Shown: positions 18,030-25,557 of the stretch, in pieces
Layout of the letters: every line of letters begins with the position of its first letter
Numbering within the stretch: position 1 is the first letter of the stretch
Made by a program: the position numbers and the translations under genes
Notes under the pieces: generated by a model
Databases searched by the model: none
Told to the model about the DNA's origin: nothing
The model's input: only the letters and a program-made list of their open reading frames with translations
From: Lentzea aerocolonigenes
GTDB lineage: Bacteria; Actinomycetota; Actinomycetes; Mycobacteriales; Pseudonocardiaceae
Direction of reading: 5' to 3'
NCBI RefSeq assembly: GCF_000974445.1
Contig: NZ_BBOJ01000025.1
Span: 62,001 to 126,000, forward strand
DNA: 64,000 nucleotides

Positions 18030-18673
18030 CAGTCGCGCAACTCCCTCAGTTCGTCGAGGTCGGTGCCGCCGAAGGTCTCCCGCATCCGGGTCGTGAGCAC
18101 CTGCAGAACCAGCACGGCCAGCAGCACGTCCAGCGAGACGCCCAGCTCCACCACGAGGCCGACACCCGTGGTGGTGAGGAAGCCGACCGCGGTGATCCCG
18201 TTGTCCATCAACAGGAACCCGACCAGCTGCGACAGCGCTCGCCGCCGGGTGACCAGTACGAAGAACCCGATCAGCACCACCGTCACGCCGACCGGGATCG
18301 CCTGAGTCGCCGCCGACGGCGCCAGCTCCACCAGCGGCTGCGACACCGCGTAGGCCAGCAGCGTCAACACAGCGGCGGCCAGCAACGACGCCGAGACGTT
18401 CACCAACGGCCTGGTCTCGCGCTGCGCCTCCCCCGCGCCCGCCAGCGCCCGGCGCAACAAGTACGGCAACACGCCCGCGCGCAGCACGAGCACCCCGGCG
18501 GCGACGGCCCACAGCTCAGCGGAGTTCTCCTGTGCCGCAAGCACTCCCACGAGCACGGCGAGTGCCGCGCCCTGCAGTGCGAACACCCGGATGATCACCG
18601 AGAGCTCGCGGCGCCACAACACCAGCACCGCGGTCAGCAGCAAGGCTCCGCAAGCCAGGTACAAGGGCTCCAC
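18029..18673 (-). CDS. hycP: HyfE-like membrane subunit
   Basis: A 214-residue hydrophobic protein with about six to seven predicted helices, corresponding to Rv0085 (HycP/HyfE family, which includes a NuoK-like core). The stretch GFFVLVTRRRALSQLVGFLLMDNGI is the NuoK-like part containing the conserved loop and acidic residue. It lies 27 bases after the HycD-like gene and overlaps the next start by one base (TGATG). Confidence 0.85.
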   Translation of the reverse strand: MEPLYLACGALLLTAVLVLWRRELSVIIRVFALQGAALAVLVGVLAAQENSAELWAVAAGVLVLRAGVLPYLLRRALAGAGEAQRETRPLVNVSASLLAAAVLTLLAYAVSQPLVELAPSAATQAIPVGVTVVLIGFFVLVTRRRALSQLVGFLLMDNGITAVGFLTTTGVGLVVELGVSLDVLLAVLVLQVLTTRMRETFGGTDLDELRELRD

Positions 18674-18700
18674 GGTTCCCCTTTCAGGCCCAAGAGGAGT

Positions 18701-19648
18701 TCAAACGAGGAAGAACGACGCCGCGACGGCCAGCAGCGCGAGCAGGAACGATCCGGCGAGCAGCTCGGGCACCCGGAACAGCCGCAGCTTGGCGACGAAC
18801 ACCTCGGCGGCCGCGAGCAGCCCGCCCAGCACACCGACCTTCACGACCAGGGCCAGCACTCCGATCAGCACCGCCAGCGGGGTGGCCTCGGTAGCGATTC
18901 CCCACGGTGCGAACAGGTTCGCCAGCAACCCGAGGAACACCGACAGCCGCATGGCGGACGCCAGTTCCACCAACGCCAGATCAGGGCCCGCATACTCCAG
19001 CACCATCGCCTCGTGGACCATCGTGAGCTCGAGGTGCGTCGACGGGTTGTCCACCGGGATCCTCCCCGTCTCCGCCACGATCACCACGATCAGCGCGACC
19101 GCGGCCAGCAGGCTCGCCGGCGAGATCACCCGCGCCGGGTCGTGCAGCGTCGACGAGACGATCGCGCCCAGGTTGGTCGACCCGACCCGCACCGAGAGCG
19201 CGAAGATCGCCACCAGCAGGGTGGGCTCGACCAGGGCCAGGATCGTCATCTCCCGGCTCGCGCCCATCCCGCCGAACGCGGTGCCGGTGTCCAGGCCCGC
19301 CAGCGCGAGCGCCACCGCGCCCAGTGCCAGCAGCGCCACCACCGCGAACAGGTCCGCCACCGGGTCCAGCGCGGACTCCGTGGCGATGAACGGCACCACG
19401 ACCGCGACCACCAGCGTCGTGGCCACCAGCACCAGCGGTGCGAACCGGAACACCTCGCTCGTGCCGCGCGGCGCGATCCGCTCCTTGCGCAGCAACTTGC
19501 GCAGGTCACGCCACGGCTGCCCGGCACCCGCACCGGCGCGTCCCTCCAGCCGGGCCCGCACCTGCCGCATGAGCCCGACCAGCAACGGCGAACCGGCAAC
19601 GATCAGCACCGGCTGCACCACTCCGCCGACCACCCCGAGCGCGCTCAT
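18701..19648 (-). CDS. hycD: HycD/NuoH-like membrane subunit
   Basis: A 315-residue membrane protein corresponding to Rv0084. The NuoH signature is clear: WRDLRKLLRKE in the first cytosolic loop, AETGRIPVDNPSTHLELTM and EAMVLEYAG. NuoH/HycD subunits link the peripheral arm to the membrane pumps. The internal ATG at 19648 overlaps the preceding stop (ATGA), which fixes the start. Confidence 0.9.
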   Translation of the reverse strand: MSALGVVGGVVQPVLIVAGSPLLVGLMRQVRARLEGRAGAGAGQPWRDLRKLLRKERIAPRGTSEVFRFAPLVLVATTLVVAVVVPFIATESALDPVADLFAVVALLALGAVALALAGLDTGTAFGGMGASREMTILALVEPTLLVAIFALSVRVGSTNLGAIVSSTLHDPARVISPASLLAAVALIVVIVAETGRIPVDNPSTHLELTMVHEAMVLEYAGPDLALVELASAMRLSVFLGLLANLFAPWGIATEATPLAVLIGVLALVVKVGVLGGLLAAAEVFVAKLRLFRVPELLAGSFLLALLAVAASFFLV

Positions 19649-21639
19649 CGCGTCACCGCCAACAGGATCAGCACGCCGCACACCGCGTAGAAGCCGTAGC
19701 CGAGGTAGCGGTGCACGCTCCCCGGCGCGAGCACACGCCCGGCCTCGCCCCACGCGGTGATCACACTCAGCACCGGCCGGTAGAGACGCCGCTCGATCCG
19801 GTCGGGCATCTTCCGCCGGTACTCCACGGCCTGCACGAGATAGCGGGACTCCTGGTGGTGCGACACGTCCACGTCCAGCTCCGGCTGCACCACGTCGTCG
19901 AAGACCCGCTGCAACGGCTCCGCGAACGACGTCGCCGTGTACTCCATCCGCGCCGACATCGGTCCCCCGCCGCAGTCCCACAACCGCGCTTCCCGGCGCA
20001 CTCGCCGTGCGACGACGGCCCGGACCACGCCGGCCACCACGATCACAGCGGCGACGAGCCCGAGGGTCAGCAGGAGCGGTGACAACGCGCCCGTGGCCTG
20101 ATCCAGCCGCAGTGTCACGTCACCGGACACTGCGACCCCACCGGCCGCGGCCTGGACCGCGGGCAGGATCCCGGCCGGCCACAGCGCGAGCACCACGCAG
20201 ACCACCGCCGCGACGCCCATTCCGGCGAGCATCGTGAACGGGCTTTCGTGCGCGTTCGACGCGGCGTCGCTGCGCGGTCTGGCCAGGAACCCGACCCCGA
20301 ACGCCTTCACGAACGTGGCCACCGCCAAGCCGGCGGTGAGCGCCACCGCCGCCACCGCGACCGGCATCGCGATCGCCGCCGTCACCCCGCCCGCGGGCAG
20401 ACCGTGGATCAACGCCTGCAGCAACAGCCACTCCGACACGAACGCCGTCCCAGGCGGTAACGCCGACGCCGCCAGCGCCCCCAGCCCGAACGCCGCCGTG
20501 GTCACCGGCATCACCGGCCGCAACCCGCCCAGCGCGTCCAGATCACGGCTACCGGTCGCGTGCAGCACCGATCCCGCCGCGAGGAACAGCAACGTCTTGA
20601 ACGCCGCGTGCCCGACCACGTGCAGCAGCGCCGCGGTCAACGCCAGTGCCGCCAGGGTGTGATCACCGAAGGAGGCGAACAACCCTGCCGCACCGACTCC
20701 GATGAGCACCAGGCCCATGTTCTCGGTCGTCGACTGACCCAGCAGTCGCTTCAGGTCCGAGCTCATCGCGGCCTGCAGGATCCCGTACACCGCCGACAGC
20801 GCGCCCAGCGCGAGCACCAGCAGCCACCACCACGCCGCACCGCCACCGAGCAGATCGACCCCGACCCGCACCAGCCCGTAGACGCCCAGGTTCACCATCG
20901 CCGCCGACATCAACGCCGACACGTGACTCGGTGCCTCCGGGTGCGCCCGCGGCAGCCACGCGTGTAACGGCACGATGCCCGCCTTCGACCCGAAACCCGC
21001 CAGCGCCGCCACGAACACCACGCCCGCCACCGCCGGCGACAGATGCCGTCCCGCCTCGCGCAACGCGGTGAACGAGTCGTCCGGAGCGTGCGCGACGAAC
21101 ACCATCAGTCCAATCAGGACCGACATGAACCCCAGGTGCGTCATCACCGCGTACCACCGGCCCGCCGACGCCACCTGCGGGCCGCGCCGGTGCTCGGCGA
21201 CCACCAGCACCAGCGACGCCAGCGCCATCAGCTCCCAGCACACCAGCAACGTGGCCACGTTCGCCGCCGCCGGCACCAGCACCATCGCCACGACGAACAC
21301 GGGCAACGCCACCTGCACGCCGCGTGCCCGCAGATCCGGAGTGTCCGCGTAGGACACCGCGTAGATCCCCGTCGCCACCGCGACGCCACCGGTCACGGCC
21401 ACGAACAACCCGCCCAGCGGATCGAGCGTCAGCGCCACGCCCGACAGTGGCAACACTCCAGGCAGAACAAGGGAAAACGATCCACCGGCCAGCGCCGCGG
21501 CACCCGCGAACACCGCGGCCGCGCCCGTCAGCGCGGTGCCCGCACCGATCACCGCCGTCCGCGCGCGGATCACGGCCAGCAGCGCCGTCACCAGTCCGAC
21601 GGCCACGGCCGCGGCCATTCCCGTCGCGGAGAGGTTCAT
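19645..21639 (-). CDS. hyfB: HyfB/NuoL-like proton-translocating membrane subunit
   Basis: A 664-residue polytopic antiporter-like subunit corresponding to Rv0083. It has the conserved FGSKAGIVPLHAWLPRAHPE loop, helix-borne His/Lys (LLHVVGHAAFKTLLF) and a soluble C-terminal tail (about 560-640, DVSHHQESRYLVQAVEYRR) before a last membrane helix. The ATG overlaps the stop of the Fe-S subunit, and the stop overlaps the start of the HycD-like gene, giving tight coupling. Confidence 0.9.
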   Translation of the reverse strand: MNLSATGMAAAVAVGLVTALLAVIRARTAVIGAGTALTGAAAVFAGAAALAGGSFSLVLPGVLPLSGVALTLDPLGGLFVAVTGGVAVATGIYAVSYADTPDLRARGVQVALPVFVVAMVLVPAAANVATLLVCWELMALASLVLVVAEHRRGPQVASAGRWYAVMTHLGFMSVLIGLMVFVAHAPDDSFTALREAGRHLSPAVAGVVFVAALAGFGSKAGIVPLHAWLPRAHPEAPSHVSALMSAAMVNLGVYGLVRVGVDLLGGGAAWWWLLVLALGALSAVYGILQAAMSSDLKRLLGQSTTENMGLVLIGVGAAGLFASFGDHTLAALALTAALLHVVGHAAFKTLLFLAAGSVLHATGSRDLDALGGLRPVMPVTTAAFGLGALAASALPPGTAFVSEWLLLQALIHGLPAGGVTAAIAMPVAVAAVALTAGLAVATFVKAFGVGFLARPRSDAASNAHESPFTMLAGMGVAAVVCVVLALWPAGILPAVQAAAGGVAVSGDVTLRLDQATGALSPLLLTLGLVAAVIVVAGVVRAVVARRVRREARLWDCGGGPMSARMEYTATSFAEPLQRVFDDVVQPELDVDVSHHQESRYLVQAVEYRRKMPDRIERRLYRPVLSVITAWGEAGRVLAPGSVHRYLGYGFYAVCGVLILLAVTR

Positions 21640-22121
21640 CGGCCGGTCAGCTTTCGCAGTCCTTCGACGATCGCCTCGGGCCGCGGCGGACAGCCCGGGA
21701 TCTCCACGTCGACCGGCACGACGTCGCGCACGGCACCAGCCACCCCGTAGGCGCCTGCGAACACCCCGCAGTTGCGGGCGCAGTCCCCGACCGCCACGAC
21801 CAGCTTCGGTGCGGGCACGGCGTCGAACGTCCGCCGCAACGGCTCGGCCATGTTCCGCGTCACGACCCCGGTCACCAGCAACGCGTCGGCGTGCCGCGGC
21901 GAGGCCACCAGCCGCGCTCCGTACCGCTCGCCGTCGTGGACCGGCCCGAACGCCGACCCGATCTCGATCTCGCACCCGTTGCACGACCCCGCGTCGACGT
22001 GCCGGATCTGCACCGACCCGCCCAGCACCGCCGCCCCCTCGGGCCGGTCGCCCTCCGGCAGCGGCGGCGGAGGTTCAGCCACTCGCCCGGTCCGGAGGAT
22101 CTTGCGCCACAGACTCAGCAC
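21636..22121 (-). CDS. NuoB/HyfI-like Fe-S small subunit
   Basis: A 161-residue protein corresponding to Rv0082. The four ligands of the proximal 4Fe-4S cluster are present: Cys47 and Cys50 (GSCNGCE), Cys114 (GDC) and Cys144 (PGCPP); an extra Cys118 follows. It should pass electrons to the large subunit. It is the first structural gene of the operon, about 90 bases after the ArsR gene. Confidence 0.9.
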   Translation of the reverse strand: MLSLWRKILRTGRVAEPPPPLPEGDRPEGAAVLGGSVQIRHVDAGSCNGCEIEIGSAFGPVHDGERYGARLVASPRHADALLVTGVVTRNMAEPLRRTFDAVPAPKLVVAVGDCARNCGVFAGAYGVAGAVRDVVPVDVEIPGCPPRPEAIVEGLRKLTGR

Positions 22122-22167
22122 GATCTCGCTCCCGCGATGGAGTCGGTCGGATCAGAGAAGCAGGTGC

Positions 22168-22204
22168 GGTCACCCCGCCGTCGGGGGAGGGACACGGGGT
22201 GACC
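22168..22204. terminator. Hairpin between the ArsR gene and the redox operon
   Basis: GGTCACCCCG (22168-22177) and CGGGGTGACC (22195-22204) form a perfect 10-bp stem with a 17-base loop, directly after the ArsR stop and before the Fe-S subunit gene on the same strand. It may partly terminate or stabilise the transcript, so that regulator and enzyme are made at different levels; an operator role is also possible. Confidence 0.5.
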
Positions 22205-22209
22205 GCGGC

Positions 22210-22560
22210 TCAACCGGTGCGCGACACCGGCGGACTCGTGGCGCGGAGATCCTCGAGCAGCTCGGCCTGCCCGGACAGCACCCCCGACAGGATCAGGCGC
22301 GCCGCGACCAGCAACTCGGCCACGTGCGGGCTGGTCAGCGAGTAGTGGACGGCCGCGCCTTCCTTCCGGGTGGCGACCAGGCCGGCCCGGCGCAGCACCG
22401 CGAGCTGCTGCGACAGGTTCGCGGGTTCGACGCCCACCTGCGGCACCATCTCCGCGACCGCGTGCTCACGCAGGCTCAGCAGCTCCAGCACCCGGATCCG
22501 CGCCGGATGCCCGAGCGTTTTGAAGAACTCCGCCTTGAGCTGGTACAGCGGCTTGCTCAT
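22210..22560 (-). CDS. ArsR-family regulator of the redox operon (Rv0081-like)
   Basis: A 116-residue winged-helix protein matching M. tuberculosis Rv0081 in sequence pattern (PLYQLKAEFFKTLGHPARIR; LSQQLAVLRRAGLV) and in position, directly upstream of the same set of membrane redox genes. Rv0081 is a DosR-regulon member and a hub of the hypoxia response. There are no Cys, so metal-thiolate sensing is unlikely. The gene is divergent from a receiver-domain protein, with a near-perfect palindrome (22616-22633) between them, implying autoregulation. Confidence 0.9.
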   Translation of the reverse strand: MSKPLYQLKAEFFKTLGHPARIRVLELLSLREHAVAEMVPQVGVEPANLSQQLAVLRRAGLVATRKEGAAVHYSLTSPHVAELLVAARLILSGVLSGQAELLEDLRATSPPVSRTG

Positions 22561-22615
22561 CCGCGCACCCCTTCCCGCTCACGCGTCACCCGTCACCTGG
22601 TCGCACGCTTCAACA

Positions 22616-22633
22616 CTTGCTAACCTTAGCAAG
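22616..22633. promoter_or_regulatory. ArsR operator, copy 2
   Basis: CTTGCTAACCTTAGCAAG has perfect 8-bp arms (CTTGCTAA/TTAGCAAG) around a 2-base centre. It lies 56 bases before the ArsR start and 34 bases before the divergent receiver-protein start. The related site at 11547-11564 stands before the ArsR paralogue. Confidence 0.7.
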
Positions 22634-22666
22634 TCCGAAACAACACAACTCGACAGGACCAAGCCC

Positions 22667-23059
22667 GTGCCCGGAACTCCCGCCCAGCTGCGAGTTCTCG
22701 TCGCCGACGGATCGTCGTTGTTCCGCGACACGCTCCGGGAGGTCCTTCGCGACGCGGCTGACATCGATGTCGTCGCCGTCGCGGGCTCAGCGGACGACGC
22801 GATCCGCCTGGCCCAACAGCACGAGCCCGAGGTCGCCGTCGTGGACGTCCATCTGCCCGGCGACGGCCTGCACGCCATCCGCCGCATCCATCAGAAGACA
22901 CCCGCGGTGAAGGTCGTCGCGTTGTGCGGCTTCATCGACGCGCCGTCCGAGACCGAACTCCGCGAGCTCGGCGTCGTCGAGTACGTGATCAAAGGCGTGC
23001 CGAACCGCAAGATCCTGGCGGCCGTCCGCCGAGCAGCCGAGGAAGGCGCCACCCTGTGA
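22667..23059 (+). CDS. Stand-alone response-regulator receiver protein
   Basis: A 130-residue receiver domain with no output domain. VVDVHLPGDG carries the phosphoacceptor Asp, and the conserved Lys is in YVIKGV. The acidic pair is reduced to ADG, and the switch Thr/Ser appears replaced by Cys (VVALCGF). GTG is used as start, with AGGA 8 bases before it. It may be a phosphorelay or protein-interaction module; no histidine kinase is adjacent. Its stop overlaps the next start (GTGA). Confidence 0.82.
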   Translation: MPGTPAQLRVLVADGSSLFRDTLREVLRDAADIDVVAVAGSADDAIRLAQQHEPEVAVVDVHLPGDGLHAIRRIHQKTPAVKVVALCGFIDAPSETELRELGVVEYVIKGVPNRKILAAVRRAAEEGATL

Positions 23060-23451
23060 CACTGCGCGGAACCAGACCCAACCCGTTCCAATGGCTGTGG
23101 TACGCGGTGGGCGGGCGACTCCCTCAGCGATGCAACCCGTGGGTCCTGCACGACGTCACGTGCCGCACCTGGGCGGTGCGGCACTTCATCCGCGCCTTCT
23201 TCCAGATGTCGCCGATCCTGCTGCTGCTCCTGCTGCCGGGCCCGCTCTACATCAGGATCCTGTCGATCCTGCTCGGCATGTTCGTCGGCTACTTCTACTC
23301 CATGACCTACATGTGGCACACCACCGAGCAACGCCTGGTCAAACAGGGGTTCGCGCGTGGCCTCGGCGAGCAGACCCGCCGGGCCAGACACGCTGAAGCC
23401 GACGCACGCGCCAAAGCCGCCTATGAACGGCTTTACCGCAGCAACACCTGA
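23056..23451 (+). CDS. DUF5313-like membrane protein
   Basis: A 131-residue protein with the pattern RPNPFQWLWYAVGGRLP, then WVLHDVTCRTWAVRHFIR, then one or two membrane helices (about 50-90) and a basic C-terminal tail. This resembles actinobacterial DUF5313 proteins, whose function is unknown. The GTG start overlaps the receiver gene, so the two are cotranslated. The 200 bases after it (23452-23657) contain nothing I can support as a gene. Confidence 0.75.
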   Translation: MTLRGTRPNPFQWLWYAVGGRLPQRCNPWVLHDVTCRTWAVRHFIRAFFQMSPILLLLLLPGPLYIRILSILLGMFVGYFYSMTYMWHTTEQRLVKQGFARGLGEQTRRARHAEADARAKAAYERLYRSNT

Positions 23452-23657
23452 ACGACGCGCGAAGCACCGCTACGGCGCGGGGGACGCTGAACCGTCTGAA
23501 CGTGGCGGCTGTTGCTGCCCGCCCCGGCCGAGCACCGTCACGAGGCTCAGTGCTGACGGCAGCCGTTCTCATGCCGGCCGCGCTCGCACCCGCGGAGGCC
23601 GCCGACAACACGGTGGTTTGTGCTGCCACCGGTCGGTCCGCCGACTCCGCGACCGGA

Positions 23658-23921
23658 TCAGGCCAGTGCCAGGAAGAGCTTCTCCAGTTGAGCCCGGTCG
23701 GCCACCGCCTGCTCGGAGTCGTCCGAGACGCACTTCTCCAGTCCGCTGGCGATCAGTTTGAAACCTGCCCGGTCCAGCGCTCTCGACGCGGCGGCCAGCT
23801 GCGTGATCACGTCCTTGCAGTCCCGGCCGGACTCGATCATCTGCACGAGACCGCCGACCTGGCCCTGGACTCGCCGCAGCCGCTTGACCACATCCGCGAG
23901 GACGTCTTCGTTCAGCTCCAC
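23658..23921 (-). CDS. cstR: CsoR-family persulfide sensor (CstR-like repressor)
   Basis: An 87-residue CsoR-family protein starting at a GTG with GGAGG 5 bases upstream. Cys35 (GRDCKDV) and Cys64 (LEKCVSD) are kept, but the copper-ligand His of CsoR is Gly60 (IASGLEKC). Two Cys without the His is the pattern of CstR, which senses persulfides by forming di- or tri-sulfide crosslinks. The neighbouring persulfide dioxygenase, thioredoxin and sulfite exporter, and five matching operators, support this. It is divergent from the 70-residue gene at 24027. Confidence 0.88.
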   Translation of the reverse strand: MELNEDVLADVVKRLRRVQGQVGGLVQMIESGRDCKDVITQLAAASRALDRAGFKLIASGLEKCVSDDSEQAVADRAQLEKLFLALA

Positions 23922-23934
23922 CGCTACCTCCTTC

Positions 23935-23952
23935 GGTACCCCCCAGGGTACC
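23935..23952. promoter_or_regulatory. CstR-type operator in the cstR leader
   Basis: GGTACCC-CCCA-GGGTACC is a perfect 7-bp inverted repeat with a 4-base spacer, 13 bases upstream of the cstR GTG. It should allow autorepression. Confidence 0.65.
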
Positions 23953-23993
23953 TGAGCCCAGGAACAACCGGCCGGCCCGCGGCGCTGGAACAA

Positions 23994-24009
23994 ATACCCG
24001 CGGGGGTAT
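23994..24009. promoter_or_regulatory. CstR-type operator before the small-protein/thioredoxin/DUF302 genes
   Basis: ATACCC-GCGG-GGGTAT is a perfect 6-bp inverted repeat with the 4-base spacer typical of CstR sites. It lies 17 bases before the start of the 70-residue gene. Confidence 0.7.
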
Positions 24010-24026
24010 GCAACCGGAGGCCGGAG

Positions 24027-24239
24027 ATGAACGACGACGGCGAGGCAAAGGTGATCACGACCAGATGCGGTCGCCGCATCGTCGTGAGCCACGCGGCAAT
24101 TCCCGCGACACCGATCCGCTGGGTGACCGTGCGGGTCTCGTCCGGACAACCGGAGGACCACAGCGAGTGGATCAGCTTGAACCCCGCCGAGGCGGCCGAG
24201 CTGGGTGCGGCCCTGATCGCGCGTGCCACCACCGACTGA
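24027..24239 (+). CDS. Small hypothetical protein in persulfide operon
   Basis: A 70-residue protein with no Cys beyond one in TTRCGRR and a C-terminal helix SLNPAEAAELGAALIARA. GGAGG lies 7 bases before the ATG. The family is not recognised. It follows a CstR-type operator and precedes thioredoxin by 13 bases, so it is probably part of the sulfur response. Confidence 0.65.
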   Translation: MNDDGEAKVITTRCGRRIVVSHAAIPATPIRWVTVRVSSGQPEDHSEWISLNPAEAAELGAALIARATTD

Positions 24240-24252
24240 GAAGGAGACCGAT

Positions 24253-24612
24253 GTGGCCACGATCGAACTGAACAGAACCAACTTCAACGAGATCGCGAGC
24301 CGGCCGGGCACCGTCCTGGTCGACTTCTGGGCGTCGTGGTGCGGCCCGTGCTGGATGTTCGCCCCGGTCTTCGAGCAGGCCTCGACCCGGCACGGCGACA
24401 TCACGTTCGGCAAGGTGAACACCGAGACCGAGACGGAACTCGCCCAGGCGTTCGGCATCTCGTCGATCCCGACGCTGATGGCCATCCGCGACGGCGTCGT
24501 CGTCTACGCACAGCCCGGCGCACTTCCCGCTGCCGCACTCGAGCAGCTGATCACCAAGATCGGTGAGCTCGACATGGACCAGGTGCGCGCCACCGCCCAA
24601 CCACGCCGCTGA
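24253..24612 (+). CDS. Thioredoxin
   Basis: A 119-residue thioredoxin fold with the active site WCGPC in FWASWCGPCWMF and the cis-Pro loop SSIPTLM. No signal peptide, so cytosolic. The GTG start has AAGGAGA upstream. Within a CstR-controlled run it probably reduces protein or small-molecule persulfides. Confidence 0.93.
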   Translation: MATIELNRTNFNEIASRPGTVLVDFWASWCGPCWMFAPVFEQASTRHGDITFGKVNTETETELAQAFGISSIPTLMAIRDGVVVYAQPGALPAAALEQLITKIGELDMDQVRATAQPRR

Positions 24613-24626
24613 GAGGACCCACGACC

Positions 24627-25034
24627 GTGAAGTACGACCTGACCATCACGCTCGACCTGTCCTACGAGGACGCCGTGCCCGCCGTCCGCGCGGCGCTGAA
24701 AGAGCAGGGTTTCGGTGTGCTGACCGAGATCGACGTCCGGGCGACCATGCGGGAGAAGCTCGACGCCGAGGTCGAGCCGTATGTGATCCTCGGCGCGTGC
24801 AACCCACCGCTGGCACACCGGGCGCTGGAGAGCGACCGGACGATCGGCCTGCTGCTCCCGTGCAACGTCGTCGTTCGCGCTGACAACAGAGGCACTCTCG
24901 TGCAGGCACTCGACCCCAACGTGATGACCGAGCTGACCGGGCGGGAGGAGCTGCGGCCGGTCGCCGAGGAGGCCGGCAAGCGCCTTCGAGCCGCACTGGA
25001 CTCGCTGACCTCACAGGTCACCACGGCAGGCTGA
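24627..25034 (+). CDS. DUF302-family protein
   Basis: A 135-residue protein with the DUF302 pattern: an N-terminal beta strand, then VRAALKEQGFGVLTEID, the central ILGACNPPLAHRAL and LLPCNVVV with two conserved Cys. The family is common beside rhodaneses and sulfite exporters and is thought to be linked to sulfur metabolism, but its activity is unknown. GTG start, 14 bases after thioredoxin. Confidence 0.88.
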   Translation: MKYDLTITLDLSYEDAVPAVRAALKEQGFGVLTEIDVRATMREKLDAEVEPYVILGACNPPLAHRALESDRTIGLLLPCNVVVRADNRGTLVQALDPNVMTELTGREELRPVAEEAGKRLRAALDSLTSQVTTAG

Positions 25035-25256
25035 TCGCGAAATCGGTCGCGAGCCTGGTGTGCACCTCCAGACCGGCCACGCGGAGGTGCGCCTCGACTG
25101 CCGCCCTGGCCACCTCGGCGAGGTCGATCTCCCGACGCTGCAACGACAACGCGGCAGCCTCCGCCTCGGAGAGCTCGGTGAGGTCCTGCACGATCTGGCC
25201 GGCCACGTGGCCGAACGCCGCCGCAAGATCGCCGAGTCCTCCTGGTGCGTTCGCGG
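25018..25256 (-). pseudogene. Possible histidine-kinase remnant
   Basis: On the minus strand the frame reads LSLQRREIDLAEVARAAVEA then HLRVAGLEVHTRL before a stop. This resembles the linker between the dimerisation helix and the ATP-binding domain of HAMP-type histidine kinases, but neither an H-box nor an ATPase domain is present. It overlaps the DUF302 stop by 17 bases. Likely a decayed fragment; chance similarity cannot be excluded. Confidence 0.25.
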
Positions 25257-25418
25257 TCAGCGACGCCCGAACGGCCACCACGACCTGCCCTGCCGGGGCT
25301 GTGCCGCGCAGGAGCAACGCTGTGCACGCGGCACGTCACCCAGCACTTGCTCCACGTGATTCCCGCAGCCCTCGTAAGTCGGCTTGCCACAGCGCGAGCA
25401 CGTGACTCGTTGACACAT
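25257..25418 (-). CDS. Small zinc-ribbon-like protein
   Basis: A 53-residue protein starting MCQRVTCSRCGKPTYEGCG, with CxxC and further Cys/His (NHVEQVL, RCSC) and the basic end WWPFGRR. This is a widespread small actinobacterial protein type with a presumed structural zinc site; function is unknown. It is divergent from the persulfide dioxygenase gene, with operators between them. Confidence 0.75.
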   Translation of the reverse strand: MCQRVTCSRCGKPTYEGCGNHVEQVLGDVPRAQRCSCAAQPRQGRSWWPFGRR

Positions 25419-25452
25419 GGTGGATCCCTTCGTCTCACAGCGTTCTTCCAGC

Positions 25453-25545
25453 ATACCCCCAGGGGTACCTGGTCAGTTTGCCCACATACCCCTGGGGGTA
25501 GTCAAGCGGACGCGCTATGGTGGGTTCAGATACCCCTGGGGGTAC
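25453..25545. promoter_or_regulatory. Three CstR-type operators in one promoter region
   Basis: Three sites of form ATACCC-N4-GGGTA occur at 25453-25468 (spacer CCAG), 25486-25501 (CTGG) and 25530-25545 (CTGG). They lie between the zinc-ribbon gene and the persulfide dioxygenase; the last ends 4 bases before the GGAGGAG ribosome-binding site. This layout implies tight repression by the linked CstR. Confidence 0.75.
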
Positions 25546-25557
25546 TTGGAGGAGACA

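Noticed and set aside
15106..22121. Calling the cluster a true nickel-iron formate hydrogenlyase.
   Set aside because: The large subunit lacks nickel-binding Cys motifs and no formate dehydrogenase gene is adjacent.
23502..23657. A plus-strand frame with a signal-peptide-like stretch (VLTAAVLMPAALAPAEAAD).
   Set aside because: It continues antisense through cstR, has no ribosome-binding site and no recognisable mature domain; Ala-rich runs are expected by chance here.
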